DNA of 15,482 nucleotides from 1XD8-76 sp051880335 (GTDB lineage Bacteria; Bacillota; Clostridia; Lachnospirales; Lachnospiraceae). The notes beneath the pieces were generated by a model that was not told where the DNA came from, ran no database searches, and saw only the letters and a program-made list of their open reading frames with translations. The stretch spans positions 1 to 15,482 of the forward strand of contig JBJENT010000117.1 of NCBI GenBank assembly GCA_051880335.1. Direction: 5' to 3'. Positions 7,154 through 14,064 of this stretch are shown here, piece after piece (positions within the stretch are counted from its first letter, which is position 1; each line of letters opens with the position of its first letter). The position numbers were made by a program, and so were the translations under genes.

Positions 7154-7178
7154 AGGGGGACGTCAGAAACGTCCCCCT
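7154..7178. repeat. Small hairpin of the GGGGACGT repeat family
   Basis: AGGGGGACGT (7154-7163) and ACGTCCCCCT (7169-7178) form a perfect 10-base stem with loop CAGAA. The outer part matches the large palindrome at 8437-8520, so this looks like an element that lost its middle. A T-rich run follows on the plus strand a few bases later, so it might also terminate plus-strand transcription weakly. It lies 60 bases downstream of the aminotransferase stop. Confidence 0.65.
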
Positions 7179-7186
7179 ATATCTTT

Positions 7187-7240
7187 TTTCTTCTATATCA
7201 CCTATTTCTTCTATATCTCCTATTTCTTCTATATCTCCTA
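7187..7240. repeat. Three tandem 18-base repeats covering the aminotransferase stop
   Basis: Three consecutive units of TTTCTTCTATATCTCCTA (7187-7204 with one change, 7205-7222, 7223-7240). The stop codon of the aminotransferase is the last three bases of the third unit; the preceding coding bases (7241-7258) look like a diverged fourth unit. On the minus strand each unit carries TAG in the gene's frame. Confidence 0.9.
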
Positions 7241-8398
7241 TCTCTTCATTTTCCCTATATCCGCCAGTCTGTCCAGCGCAGCTTTCAAAGTTTCATCTTT
7301 TTTCGCAAAATGAACCCTGATCAGGTGATTTACATCTTCTCTGAAAAAGCTAGAGCCGGGTACTGCACCTACGCCCACCTTTTCTGCCAAATCGAGACAG
7401 AATTGTTCATCATCAGCATAGCCGAATTCGCTAATATCAAGCAGTACATAATAGGTACCCTGAGGTTCTGTAAAGGGCAGACCAATATCTTTCAGACCAC
7501 TTACAAACAAGTCCTTCATATGGGTATAATGTGCCTGCAAACCTTCATAATAAGAATCCGGGAACCGTAGGCCAGTTACAGCTGCCTCCATAAGAGGTGC
7601 TGCTGCCCCTACCGTTAGGAAATCATGTACTTTTTTCACACGGTCAATAATTTCCGGCGATGCCTGCACATATCCCAGACGCCAACCGGTGATGGAATAG
7701 GTTTTGGAAAGGGAATTGCATACTATCGTTCTTTCTCTCATCCCCGGCAGAGTGGCAAAATAAGTATGTACATTTGGTGCATATAAAATATGTTCATAGA
7801 CTTCATCCGTAATGACATAAGTATCATATTTTTCAGCAAGAAAGGCAATCTGCATCAGTTCTTCTCTTGTAAATACTTTTCCACAGGGATTGGAAGGATT
7901 GCAGAGAATCAGTGCTTTTGCTCCCTGGCGAAATGCATCCTCTAAAACTTCCGGATCAAAATGGAATGTGGGTGGAATAAGTGGAACATATATAGGGGTG
8001 GCTCCGGATAAAATGGTATCTGCACCATAGTTCTCATAAAATGGTGAGAAAATCACCACTTTATCCCCCGGATTGGTAACAGACATCATAGCTGCCATCA
8101 TGGCCTCTGTACTTCCACAAGTCACTACAAGCTCTGTGTCCGGATTTACCTTCATGCCGGAAAAATGTTCTATTTTCGCAGCAAGCGCCTCACGAAAATT
8201 CTGTGCGCCCCAGGTCAGGGCATACTGGTGCGGTCCGATAGATGCCACTTCTGCGAGCCGGTCCGTCATCTCCTTTGGAGGATCAAAATCCGGGAACCCC
8301 TGAGATAAATTGATGGCTCCATATTGATTGGAGACTCTGGTCATGCGGCGGATGACAGAATCTGTAAAACCTGCTGTACGTTCACTTAATGTTCTCAC
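7238..8398 (-). CDS. PLP-dependent class I/II aminotransferase
   Basis: Fold-type I aminotransferase that moves an amino group from an amino acid to a 2-oxo acid using pyridoxal phosphate. The N-terminal GAINLSQGFPDFDPP is the pattern of the methionine/kynurenine aminotransferase-like branch (YbdL/KAT type). Later motifs are NPSNPCGKVF, ITDEVYEHI and the PLP-lysine motif SLSKTYSITGWRLG (lysine 232 from the start used here). The GTG at 8398 is preferred: AAAGG lies about 10 bases upstream and the protein then begins at the usual place. The longer form from ATG 8434 adds 12 mostly basic residues, has no ribosome site, and starts two bases from the large palindrome. It follows hydG on the same strand across that palindrome. 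The exact substrate is not determinable. Confidence 0.9.
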   Translation of the reverse strand: MRTLSERTAGFTDSVIRRMTRVSNQYGAINLSQGFPDFDPPKEMTDRLAEVASIGPHQYALTWGAQNFREALAAKIEHFSGMKVNPDTELVVTCGSTEAMMAAMMSVTNPGDKVVIFSPFYENYGADTILSGATPIYVPLIPPTFHFDPEVLEDAFRQGAKALILCNPSNPCGKVFTREELMQIAFLAEKYDTYVITDEVYEHILYAPNVHTYFATLPGMRERTIVCNSLSKTYSITGWRLGYVQASPEIIDRVKKVHDFLTVGAAAPLMEAAVTGLRFPDSYYEGLQAHYTHMKDLFVSGLKDIGLPFTEPQGTYYVLLDISEFGYADDEQFCLDLAEKVGVGAVPGSSFFREDVNHLIRVHFAKKDETLKAALDRLADIGKMKR

Positions 8399-8436
8399 AG
8401 TATTCTTACCTTTCTTTTGTTCTTTTTTTCTCATCA

Positions 8437-8520
8437 GTGGGGACGTTTCTTTTGTCCATAGAATAGCCCTTTGTCTTCAGGACAAAAGGGCTATTCTATG
8501 GACAAAAGAAACGTCCCCAC
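8437..8520. repeat. 84-base nearly perfect palindrome (REP/miniature element)
   Basis: Arms of 39 (8437-8475) and 40 (8481-8520) bases match except for one bulged base in a T run; the loop is TTCAG. The arm starts GTGGGGACGTTTCTTTTGTC and continues CATAGAATAGCCCTTTTGTC. It fills the whole space between the hydG stop and the longest aminotransferase reading frame. No U-tract follows on either strand, so it is not an ordinary terminator. Related pieces occur at 5175, 5961, 6816 and 7154. It resembles REP-like elements moved by Y1 (RAYT) transposases in other bacteria, which is an inference. Confidence 0.9.
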
Positions 8521-8525
8521 AACAC

Positions 8526-9947
8526 CTAGAAGCGGAAATCTCTCTTTCCTTCCGCAATATCATGAATATGCTCTGATGCAAGCCTTCGTACCTTTTCATT
8601 TGGAATATTGGAAAGTTCCCGTTCAATGAGTTCCATACCAATTCTGCGTGTCTCTTCGCTGGCATAGTCCTCCAGATATTCTTTTAAAGTCATCAGTGCA
8701 TTGGGATGACAGCAGTTCAAAATCTGCATATTTTTACAAAGTGCCATAAAGCGGTCACCGGTTCTGCCTTCCCGGTAGCATGCAGTACAAAAGCTGGGAA
8801 TATATCCCAGTTTCATCAGCCAATTTACCACTTCATCCAGGGTACGTTGATCGCTGACATCAAACTGGGCACTGGTCACGTCTTCCTCTAACTCCGGCTC
8901 TGCATAGCCGCCCACGCTGGTTCTGGATGCCCCACTGATCTGGGATACCCCAAGTGGAAGTACCTTTTCCCGGACTTCCTGACTCTCACGGGTGGAAATG
9001 ATCATACCGGTATAGGGTGTTGAAATACGGATCAGAGCACAAATTTTTGCAAAGGTTTCATCCGTGATTCCATTGTCAAAAGCAGAAGGATCAATGTCAT
9101 CCGCATGTTTCACCCGGGGCACACTGATGGTATGAGGTCCTACTCCATGTACCGCCTCCAAATGCTCTGCATGCATCAAAAGTCCGGCAAATTCATAACG
9201 GTACATTTCAAGGCCGAATAAGACTCCCAGTCCCACGTCATCAATACCGCCCTCCATGGCGCGGTCCATTGCTTCCGTGTGATATGCATAGTCATGCTTT
9301 GGTCCCGTAGGGTGCAGTTTTTCATAACTTTCCTTGTGGTAGGTTTCCTGGAATAGAATATAAGTTCCGATTCCGGCGTCTTTCAGCTTACGATAGTTCT
9401 CCACCGTGGTGGCGGCAATATTCACATTGACACGACGGATGGCACCATTTTTATGTTTGATGCTGTAAATCGTTTTAATGCTTTCCAGAATATATTCAAT
9501 CGGATTATTCACCGGATCCTCACCCGCCTCAATGGCAAGGCGCTTATGTCCCATATCCTGAAGAGCTGTTACTTCTTTTACGATTTCCTCCTGGGTCAGC
9601 TTCTTTCTGGCAATATGTTTGTTTTTCATATGGTAAGGACAGTACACGCAACCATTGACACAATAGTTGGACAGGTAAAGTGGTGCAAAAAGCACAATAC
9701 GATTTCCATAGAAATCTTTCTTGATCTGCTCTGCCAGCGCATAAATCTCCGCAATTTTCTCCGGCATTTCACAAGCCAGAAGTACGGATGCTTCCCTGTG
9801 GTTTAAGCCTTTCCGCTCCCTTGCTTTTGCGATAATGGAATCGATGAGTTCCACATTGTCCTTATTGGCATCTGCAAAGGAAAGAGTCTCCCTGATCTCT
9901 TCATCCGAAATAAATTCCTCTGCTTTCATAGATGACACATTATACAT
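8526..9947 (-). CDS. hydG: [FeFe]-hydrogenase H-cluster radical SAM maturase HydG
   Basis: Radical SAM tyrosine lyase that cleaves tyrosine to supply the CO and CN ligands of the hydrogenase H-cluster. With ATG 9947 as start the protein has 473 residues, the family size, and begins MYNVSSMKAEEFISDEEI. The radical SAM cluster is C96/C100/C103 (CVNGCVYC). The HydG-specific C-terminal cluster motif CTACYREGRTGDRFM has C387 and C390, with C413 as the third ligand (CX2CX22C); this separates it from ThiH. The reading frame remains open to a TTG at 10010, five bases after hydE, but that start has no ribosome site; AAAGGA lies about 12 bases before ATG 9947. It follows hydE and is surely co-transcribed. 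HydF and the hydrogenase itself are not in the window. Confidence 0.96.
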   Translation of the reverse strand: MYNVSSMKAEEFISDEEIRETLSFADANKDNVELIDSIIAKARERKGLNHREASVLLACEMPEKIAEIYALAEQIKKDFYGNRIVLFAPLYLSNYCVNGCVYCPYHMKNKHIARKKLTQEEIVKEVTALQDMGHKRLAIEAGEDPVNNPIEYILESIKTIYSIKHKNGAIRRVNVNIAATTVENYRKLKDAGIGTYILFQETYHKESYEKLHPTGPKHDYAYHTEAMDRAMEGGIDDVGLGVLFGLEMYRYEFAGLLMHAEHLEAVHGVGPHTISVPRVKHADDIDPSAFDNGITDETFAKICALIRISTPYTGMIISTRESQEVREKVLPLGVSQISGASRTSVGGYAEPELEEDVTSAQFDVSDQRTLDEVVNWLMKLGYIPSFCTACYREGRTGDRFMALCKNMQILNCCHPNALMTLKEYLEDYASEETRRIGMELIERELSNIPNEKVRRLASEHIHDIAEGKRDFRF

Positions 9948-10015
9948 AGCTGCATTTTTCCTTTCTGTCGGTTCTTCCAATCGGCAGTTACTCGTATTTC
10001 TATATTTCAAACTTT

Positions 10016-11074
10016 TTATCTCTGACCATCCTTTGGATAATCACCCCGGTCCACAACCACCTGATAGCCAATTCCTTCCATTCTTTTTTCCATGCAGGAA
10101 CGACATTCTGCTGCTTCGTCTCCGGTACAAATCTTATTGTCATATAATTTGTATTTATCACGAACTGCCACCGGTGACAGATTCGGCATCACCACATTGG
10201 CTCCTGCCAAAATTCCCAGTTCCCGTCCTCGGGGATGAATGGTTCCAAGTGCTGTGGTTGCCGGCAAAAGAACCGATGGATGAAGCAGACGAATGATGCT
10301 GAGAAGTCTTAAAGTCTGCTCCAACGTACCCGGAGTCTCTTTTCCAAAAGGGGTATCCTTCTGTGGTATAAAAGGTCCGATTCCCACCATTTCCGGCTGC
10401 AGGTCTTTGATAAACATCAAATCTTCATACAAGGTTTCCACGGTCTGATGGGGAGAACCCACCATAAATCCACTGCCGGTCTGATAGCCGATTTCTTTTA
10501 AATCATGCAGACACTGCTTACGATTCTGTAAAGACATTTCCGGTGGATGCAGTTTCCCATAGTGCTCCTCATTCGCAGTCTCGTGCCGCAGCAGATACCT
10601 GTCTGCTCCTGCCTTAAAAAAGGCCACATAGCTTTCCCTGCGCTTTTCTCCAATGGACAGAGTCACTGCACAATCGGGATACTTCTTCTTTATGGAAGAA
10701 ACCAAATCACAAATCCTTTCATCCGTAAAATATGGGTCTTCTCCCCCCTGCAGGACAAAGGTACGAAATCCCAGATTGTATCCGTTTTCACAACAGGAAA
10801 GGATTTCTTCTTTTCCAAGCCGATATCGCTGCGCATGGCTGTTGCTTCGACGTATTCCGCAGTAATAGCAATCATTTTTACAGTAATTGGTAAATTCGAT
10901 CAACCCGCGGATAAAAATCTTAGTTCCATATATGCTCTGCGTTGCTTCTCTCGCCTGCTTATGCAGATATTCCACGTCTTCTACCGATTCCATTTCCATA
11001 AGCAGGCGTAGCGTAGGCAGCGTAAGCATATGTGTTTCTTTCAGGCTGTCAATAATCTCTTTTTCTTTCTGCAT
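10016..11074 (-). CDS. hydE: [FeFe]-hydrogenase H-cluster radical SAM maturase HydE
   Basis: Radical SAM enzyme that works with HydG and HydF in building the H-cluster, acting after HydG on its iron-cysteine product. Of 352 residues, the cluster ligands are C65/C69/C72 in FTNYCKNDCYYCGIRRSN, the typical HydE form. FVLQGGEDPYFTD and the Gly-rich GSGFMVGSPHQT also fit the family, and length is usual. It lies 44 bases after the calpain-like gene and 68 bases before the hydG ATG. The ribosome site before ATG 11074 is weak (only an AG-rich run). A palindrome resembling a CRP/FNR site sits 36 bases upstream. There is no terminator between the protease gene and hydE, so read-through is possible. Confidence 0.95.
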   Translation of the reverse strand: MQKEKEIIDSLKETHMLTLPTLRLLMEMESVEDVEYLHKQAREATQSIYGTKIFIRGLIEFTNYCKNDCYYCGIRRSNSHAQRYRLGKEEILSCCENGYNLGFRTFVLQGGEDPYFTDERICDLVSSIKKKYPDCAVTLSIGEKRRESYVAFFKAGADRYLLRHETANEEHYGKLHPPEMSLQNRKQCLHDLKEIGYQTGSGFMVGSPHQTVETLYEDLMFIKDLQPEMVGIGPFIPQKDTPFGKETPGTLEQTLRLLSIIRLLHPSVLLPATTALGTIHPRGRELGILAGANVVMPNLSPVAVRDKYKLYDNKICTGDEAAECRSCMEKRMEGIGYQVVVDRGDYPKDGQR

Positions 11075-11109
11075 CTTTTCTACTTTTAAGATAATGCTTC
11101 ATACTTTTG

Positions 11110-11121
11110 TGACATATGTCA
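11110..11121. promoter_or_regulatory. 12-base palindrome upstream of hydE, CRP/FNR-like
   Basis: TGACATATGTCA is a perfect palindrome overlapping the stop codon of the protease gene. On the minus strand the context is TTGACATATGTCAC, close to the FNR pattern TTGAT-N4-ATCAA (TTGAC-ATAT-GTCAC). A redox regulator at a hydrogenase-maturation gene would make sense. No clear -10 at the right distance was found. Confidence 0.35.
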
Positions 11122-14034
11122 ACGAATCCCACCGTATTCCTTCTTCTGCCATTCCCGAGCAAGATTCTCATCGTCCTCCTCCTGCCATTGCTTTTCCAAT
11201 TCCCGAGCAAGCTTCTCATCTAACTGCACCTGCGATTGCTGAGCAGACTCCTCGTCAGATTCTCCTGTCTCGCCATCATAACCCAATCCCAAATACTCAG
11301 CAAGATACTCTACCATATTCTTAGGTAGCAGCTCCATAGGAGCCTCCATCTCGTCATCATCATCATATTCCGGACGATTAGCAGCATCCCTTTTCTTGTA
11401 GTATTCGTTAATATCCGTGCGCGTAAGATTGGTAAATTCATTGTAAAAGTCATCATATTTGATGTAGAATTGTCCATACGTTTCGTCCGAAGAATAAGAA
11501 AGACTATGTCCCGTCATACTCCTGCTGCCCTCTTTTCCATACTGCAATGAATTTGTGCTGTATGGATTTCGCAACCACACATATTTTATTCCGTTCTCCT
11601 CAAATGCACCAAGAACAGCATACGCATGGCCCGAAGTCAATCCAGCGCCAGCACCTTTTTTGGTTCCGGCATTATAGACACAATTATTCGCTCTCGCATT
11701 ACAAAGTTCTTGAAACACCGTATCCTTATTCTTATCACCCATTACAACCTTTTCCGAAGGAACACCCAACAGACGTTCCAGGAATTCACCGCCATTGCCA
11801 TACCAGAGAGACGTAAATCCCTCTACTTTTTCACTACGTTTTCCACCTACAAGTTTTCTTTCATCAATTTTTCCCACAGAGGCAAATGCTTGCTCGATCA
11901 TCTGCATCCACAATGCCCCTGCCGACAGTGCGTCCATACTACCTGAAAAAAGACGTGGTATAGACTTACGCACTTTGACATAGATAGTTTCGAATTCTTT
12001 TTTTACTCCTTCAGTATTTTTTGACTTGTTCATATCCTCTGCATCTTTCTCAGACTGTTCTATTAACTTATCTATATCATCACTCGAATAATCCGTTGCC
12101 TCTGTTTCCGCGTTTTCTCCCTTTTCTGTCACTTTATGAATCCGCACAGTCACTGTACCATCACCGTTATCCCAGATACATTCCTTAATCACACTGGGGT
12201 CCAGATTTATTAGTCCGGTTACACTCGCCAACATATAACAGTTGGAAACAAGACGCTGCTTCAAATCATTTATGGTAGGTTCATGTGCAAATAAGGGCGC
12301 GTCTTTCTGATAGCTCCATTCGGAGAAAAATCTAATTAAACCACTTCTATTTCTCCCAGGTACATCTCCTCTTTCATTCATAAACTTATCCACGTAATTA
12401 TATTCACCTTTTACCTCATGTGCCCCCAGCGTTCCATTAGTCATCGTTTCGAAATAAGAATTGATATGACACAATATCATATACACTCTCAAAAAATCCT
12501 TGCGCTCTTTCCAGCGTCCATTTATCCGTTTTCCTAATTCAGTCGCTTTTTCCCAATTTGTGTCCCCCGATTTCTGATACTCTTTTATGAGATTCTCTAA
12601 TTCGTCAAGTTCTTCCACACCGATTTTCGCGAGATCATATTCTTTTTTGACCGCTTCCTTTGCTTCCATGAGCAATTTACTCTCCGTCGTATATCCCACA
12701 CTGTATCTGTCTCCTTTTACATACTTTTTTACAGCTTTTATAATCTTATCTATAGTGTCGACATTTACAACGTCAGCGACTCCAGGGGCATTTCTTGCTT
12801 TCTCCAGCAATTCACAAAGATGCTCTAATTCCAATCTGGACTTGCGACTCAGTCGATCCGATTCATTGTCCAGTGCTTTCTCTCTGGTCATCTTCATTAT
12901 CGGCGTTTTTGTCGTTACTGTCGTTTCCGCCTGTACACTTGCCATTCCGATTTCTTCTTTCCTGTCACGCACTTCCATCCTTTGAGCATCAGAATCGATT
13001 TCTTCCTTCTCAACCATAAGGTCCGTTATATCTTCACCACTATTTTTCCTTTCCTCTATTTTTTCAGCCACTTCCTTCTTCAACTCTTTCGCCCTTTGGC
13101 GCTGCTCCTGCCTCTCCTTTTCTACTTCAAGGGTACTCTTATCATTCTCTCCCAGGTCTTCTTCCGTTGCCTCTGTTTTCGTCTGCTCAGATTCTGTCGA
13201 TGTTTCCTTAGCCTCTGTTTTCGCCTGCTCCTGTTTTTCTTCCTGTTCCTGGCCTTCTTCCTGATCCGCCCAGTATATCTCCCGGTTATATTTCTCCACA
13301 GTAGCATACCAATTCTCACGATCTTCTTTTGTGAGTTTTTCGGCTTTTTCATTATCATCCATTATCCTGCCATCCAGATGAACTCTGTTCTGATTGCAGT
13401 AAACCTGCAGTCGCTTTTTCAGGCACGTGTAAACACCCGCAATATTATCGAGTCGTCCCTTATATTCTTTCAACTTGGAGCCGTCAGGAGCCTCTGAAAC
13501 AGTCTTATTGACATAATCAAAATCTTGTACCAGCAAGATATACCTTTCCAGATTTGCTTTGATATTACTGCTGTAATACATCTCCGGCTTAAACTCAACG
13601 TTCCCCAGAGTAATTAGCGCGTTCTCGACGAAAATCTCCTTTTGCTCATCCGTCTCGTCACGTCTTTTTGGCTTGTGACTCACCACCAATTTATAAACAT
13701 CCTCTGTATCCGCTGTTGCTTTTTTTGTGAACATCCTCAACCGGTCTATCTTTGCATTTTTCTGCCTTTTCGCTTCAGCATCTGCTTTGAATCCAAGTAC
13801 CGGTGTCTTCCGACCTAAGCTTACAGAATCCTTCATTTTTTCTGTTTCCGTCATAAAATCCTGCTTCAACTTTTCTGCCAGATCAAGCTGCTCCTGTTCA
13901 CCATACTGCATCTGCTGTTCCATTCCATCCACCATCTGATTCTCCTGAACAGCATTCTCCTGAACAGCATTATCCTGTACTACTTCAAACACAGATTTAT
14001 CTACTTTTACATTTTCTTCATTTTTTATACACAT
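11119..14034 (-). CDS. Large calpain-like (peptidase family C2) cysteine protease with charged helical N-terminus
   Basis: 971 residues. The region 580-870 reads as a calpain-type catalytic core: Gln593 six residues before the nucleophile Cys599 (KQRLVSNCYMLAS), His803 in TSGHAYAVLGA and Asn823 in LRNPYS. Calpain-like landmarks between and after them are ALWMQMIEQAFA (calpain LWxxLLEKAYA), YGNGGEFLERLLG and GQFYIKYDDFYNEF. An acidic insertion (635-680) interrupts the core. Residues 1-560 are mostly charged helix or coiled coil, with VQENA repeats (20-32) and a Lys/Glu/Thr/Gln-rich linker (255-330). The C-terminus has two 16-residue acidic repeats. No signal peptide or membrane segment is visible. 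AAGGGG precedes the ATG, and the GNAT gene ends 30 bases upstream, so they probably form one operon. The substrate is unknown; an intracellular regulator or an exported effector are both possible. Confidence 0.82.
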   Translation of the reverse strand: MCIKNEENVKVDKSVFEVVQDNAVQENAVQENQMVDGMEQQMQYGEQEQLDLAEKLKQDFMTETEKMKDSVSLGRKTPVLGFKADAEAKRQKNAKIDRLRMFTKKATADTEDVYKLVVSHKPKRRDETDEQKEIFVENALITLGNVEFKPEMYYSSNIKANLERYILLVQDFDYVNKTVSEAPDGSKLKEYKGRLDNIAGVYTCLKKRLQVYCNQNRVHLDGRIMDDNEKAEKLTKEDRENWYATVEKYNREIYWADQEEGQEQEEKQEQAKTEAKETSTESEQTKTEATEEDLGENDKSTLEVEKERQEQRQRAKELKKEVAEKIEERKNSGEDITDLMVEKEEIDSDAQRMEVRDRKEEIGMASVQAETTVTTKTPIMKMTREKALDNESDRLSRKSRLELEHLCELLEKARNAPGVADVVNVDTIDKIIKAVKKYVKGDRYSVGYTTESKLLMEAKEAVKKEYDLAKIGVEELDELENLIKEYQKSGDTNWEKATELGKRINGRWKERKDFLRVYMILCHINSYFETMTNGTLGAHEVKGEYNYVDKFMNERGDVPGRNRSGLIRFFSEWSYQKDAPLFAHEPTINDLKQRLVSNCYMLASVTGLINLDPSVIKECIWDNGDGTVTVRIHKVTEKGENAETEATDYSSDDIDKLIEQSEKDAEDMNKSKNTEGVKKEFETIYVKVRKSIPRLFSGSMDALSAGALWMQMIEQAFASVGKIDERKLVGGKRSEKVEGFTSLWYGNGGEFLERLLGVPSEKVVMGDKNKDTVFQELCNARANNCVYNAGTKKGAGAGLTSGHAYAVLGAFEENGIKYVWLRNPYSTNSLQYGKEGSRSMTGHSLSYSSDETYGQFYIKYDDFYNEFTNLTRTDINEYYKKRDAANRPEYDDDDEMEAPMELLPKNMVEYLAEYLGLGYDGETGESDEESAQQSQVQLDEKLARELEKQWQEEDDENLAREWQKKEYGGIR
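11151..11220. repeat. 48-base tandem duplication at the 3' end of the protease gene
   Basis: The 22-base blocks 11151-11172 and 11199-11220 (ATTCCCGAGCAAGNTTCTCATC) differ by one base and are 48 bases apart. They encode the two copies of the 16-residue repeat DEKLARELEKQWQEED / DENLAREWQKKEYGGI. The high DNA identity suggests a recent duplication. Confidence 0.85.
13169..13230. repeat. Direct repeat in the low-complexity linker of the protease gene
   Basis: GCCTCTGTTTTCGTCTGCTC (13169-13188) recurs at 13211-13230 with one change, 42 bases apart. It encodes EQTKTEA and EQAKTEA in the charged linker. Such in-frame repeats allow the linker to change length by slippage. Confidence 0.8.
13939..13983. 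repeat. 15-base tandem repeat near the start of the protease gene
   Basis: ATTCTCCTGAACAGC occurs twice in succession (13939-13953, 13954-13968), followed by a diverged third unit (13969-13983). The units encode the pentapeptide series VVQDN-AVQEN-AVQEN at residues 18-32. Confidence 0.85.
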
Positions 14035-14064
14035 AGTTCCCCTTTCTTCGTAATATATACGAAA

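Noticed and set aside
7187..7240. Tandem repeats as a CRISPR array
   Set aside because: The units are directly adjacent with no spacers and only 18 bases long; no cas genes are present.
7081..7320. Plus-strand frame starting MECFSCFYC over the repeats downstream of exoA
   Set aside because: It has no ribosome site, overlaps the end of the aminotransferase gene, and its middle is just the translation of the 18-base tandem repeat.
8399..8434. ATG 8434 as the aminotransferase start
   Set aside because: No ribosome site, a start two bases from the palindrome, and 12 extra Lys/Arg-rich residues before the normal family start; GTG 8398 has a ribosome site.
8437..8520. The large palindrome as a simple rho-independent terminator of hydG
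   Set aside because: There is no U-tract on either side, and related fragments occur elsewhere in the window, which fits a repeat element better.
8477..8665. Short minus-strand frame across the palindrome and the hydG end
   Set aside because: It runs out of frame inside hydG and owes its end to the repeat; there is no ribosome site.
8526..9947. ThiH or another tyrosine lyase instead of HydG
   Set aside because: The C-terminal CTACYREGRTGDRFM cluster motif with the third Cys 23 residues on is specific to HydG, and hydE is adjacent.
12587..13497. Several long plus-strand frames opposite the protease gene
   Set aside because: They are rich in Ser, Leu and Phe as expected from the complement of a Lys/Glu-rich coding sequence, and lack ribosome sites; the minus-strand frame has clear catalytic motifs.
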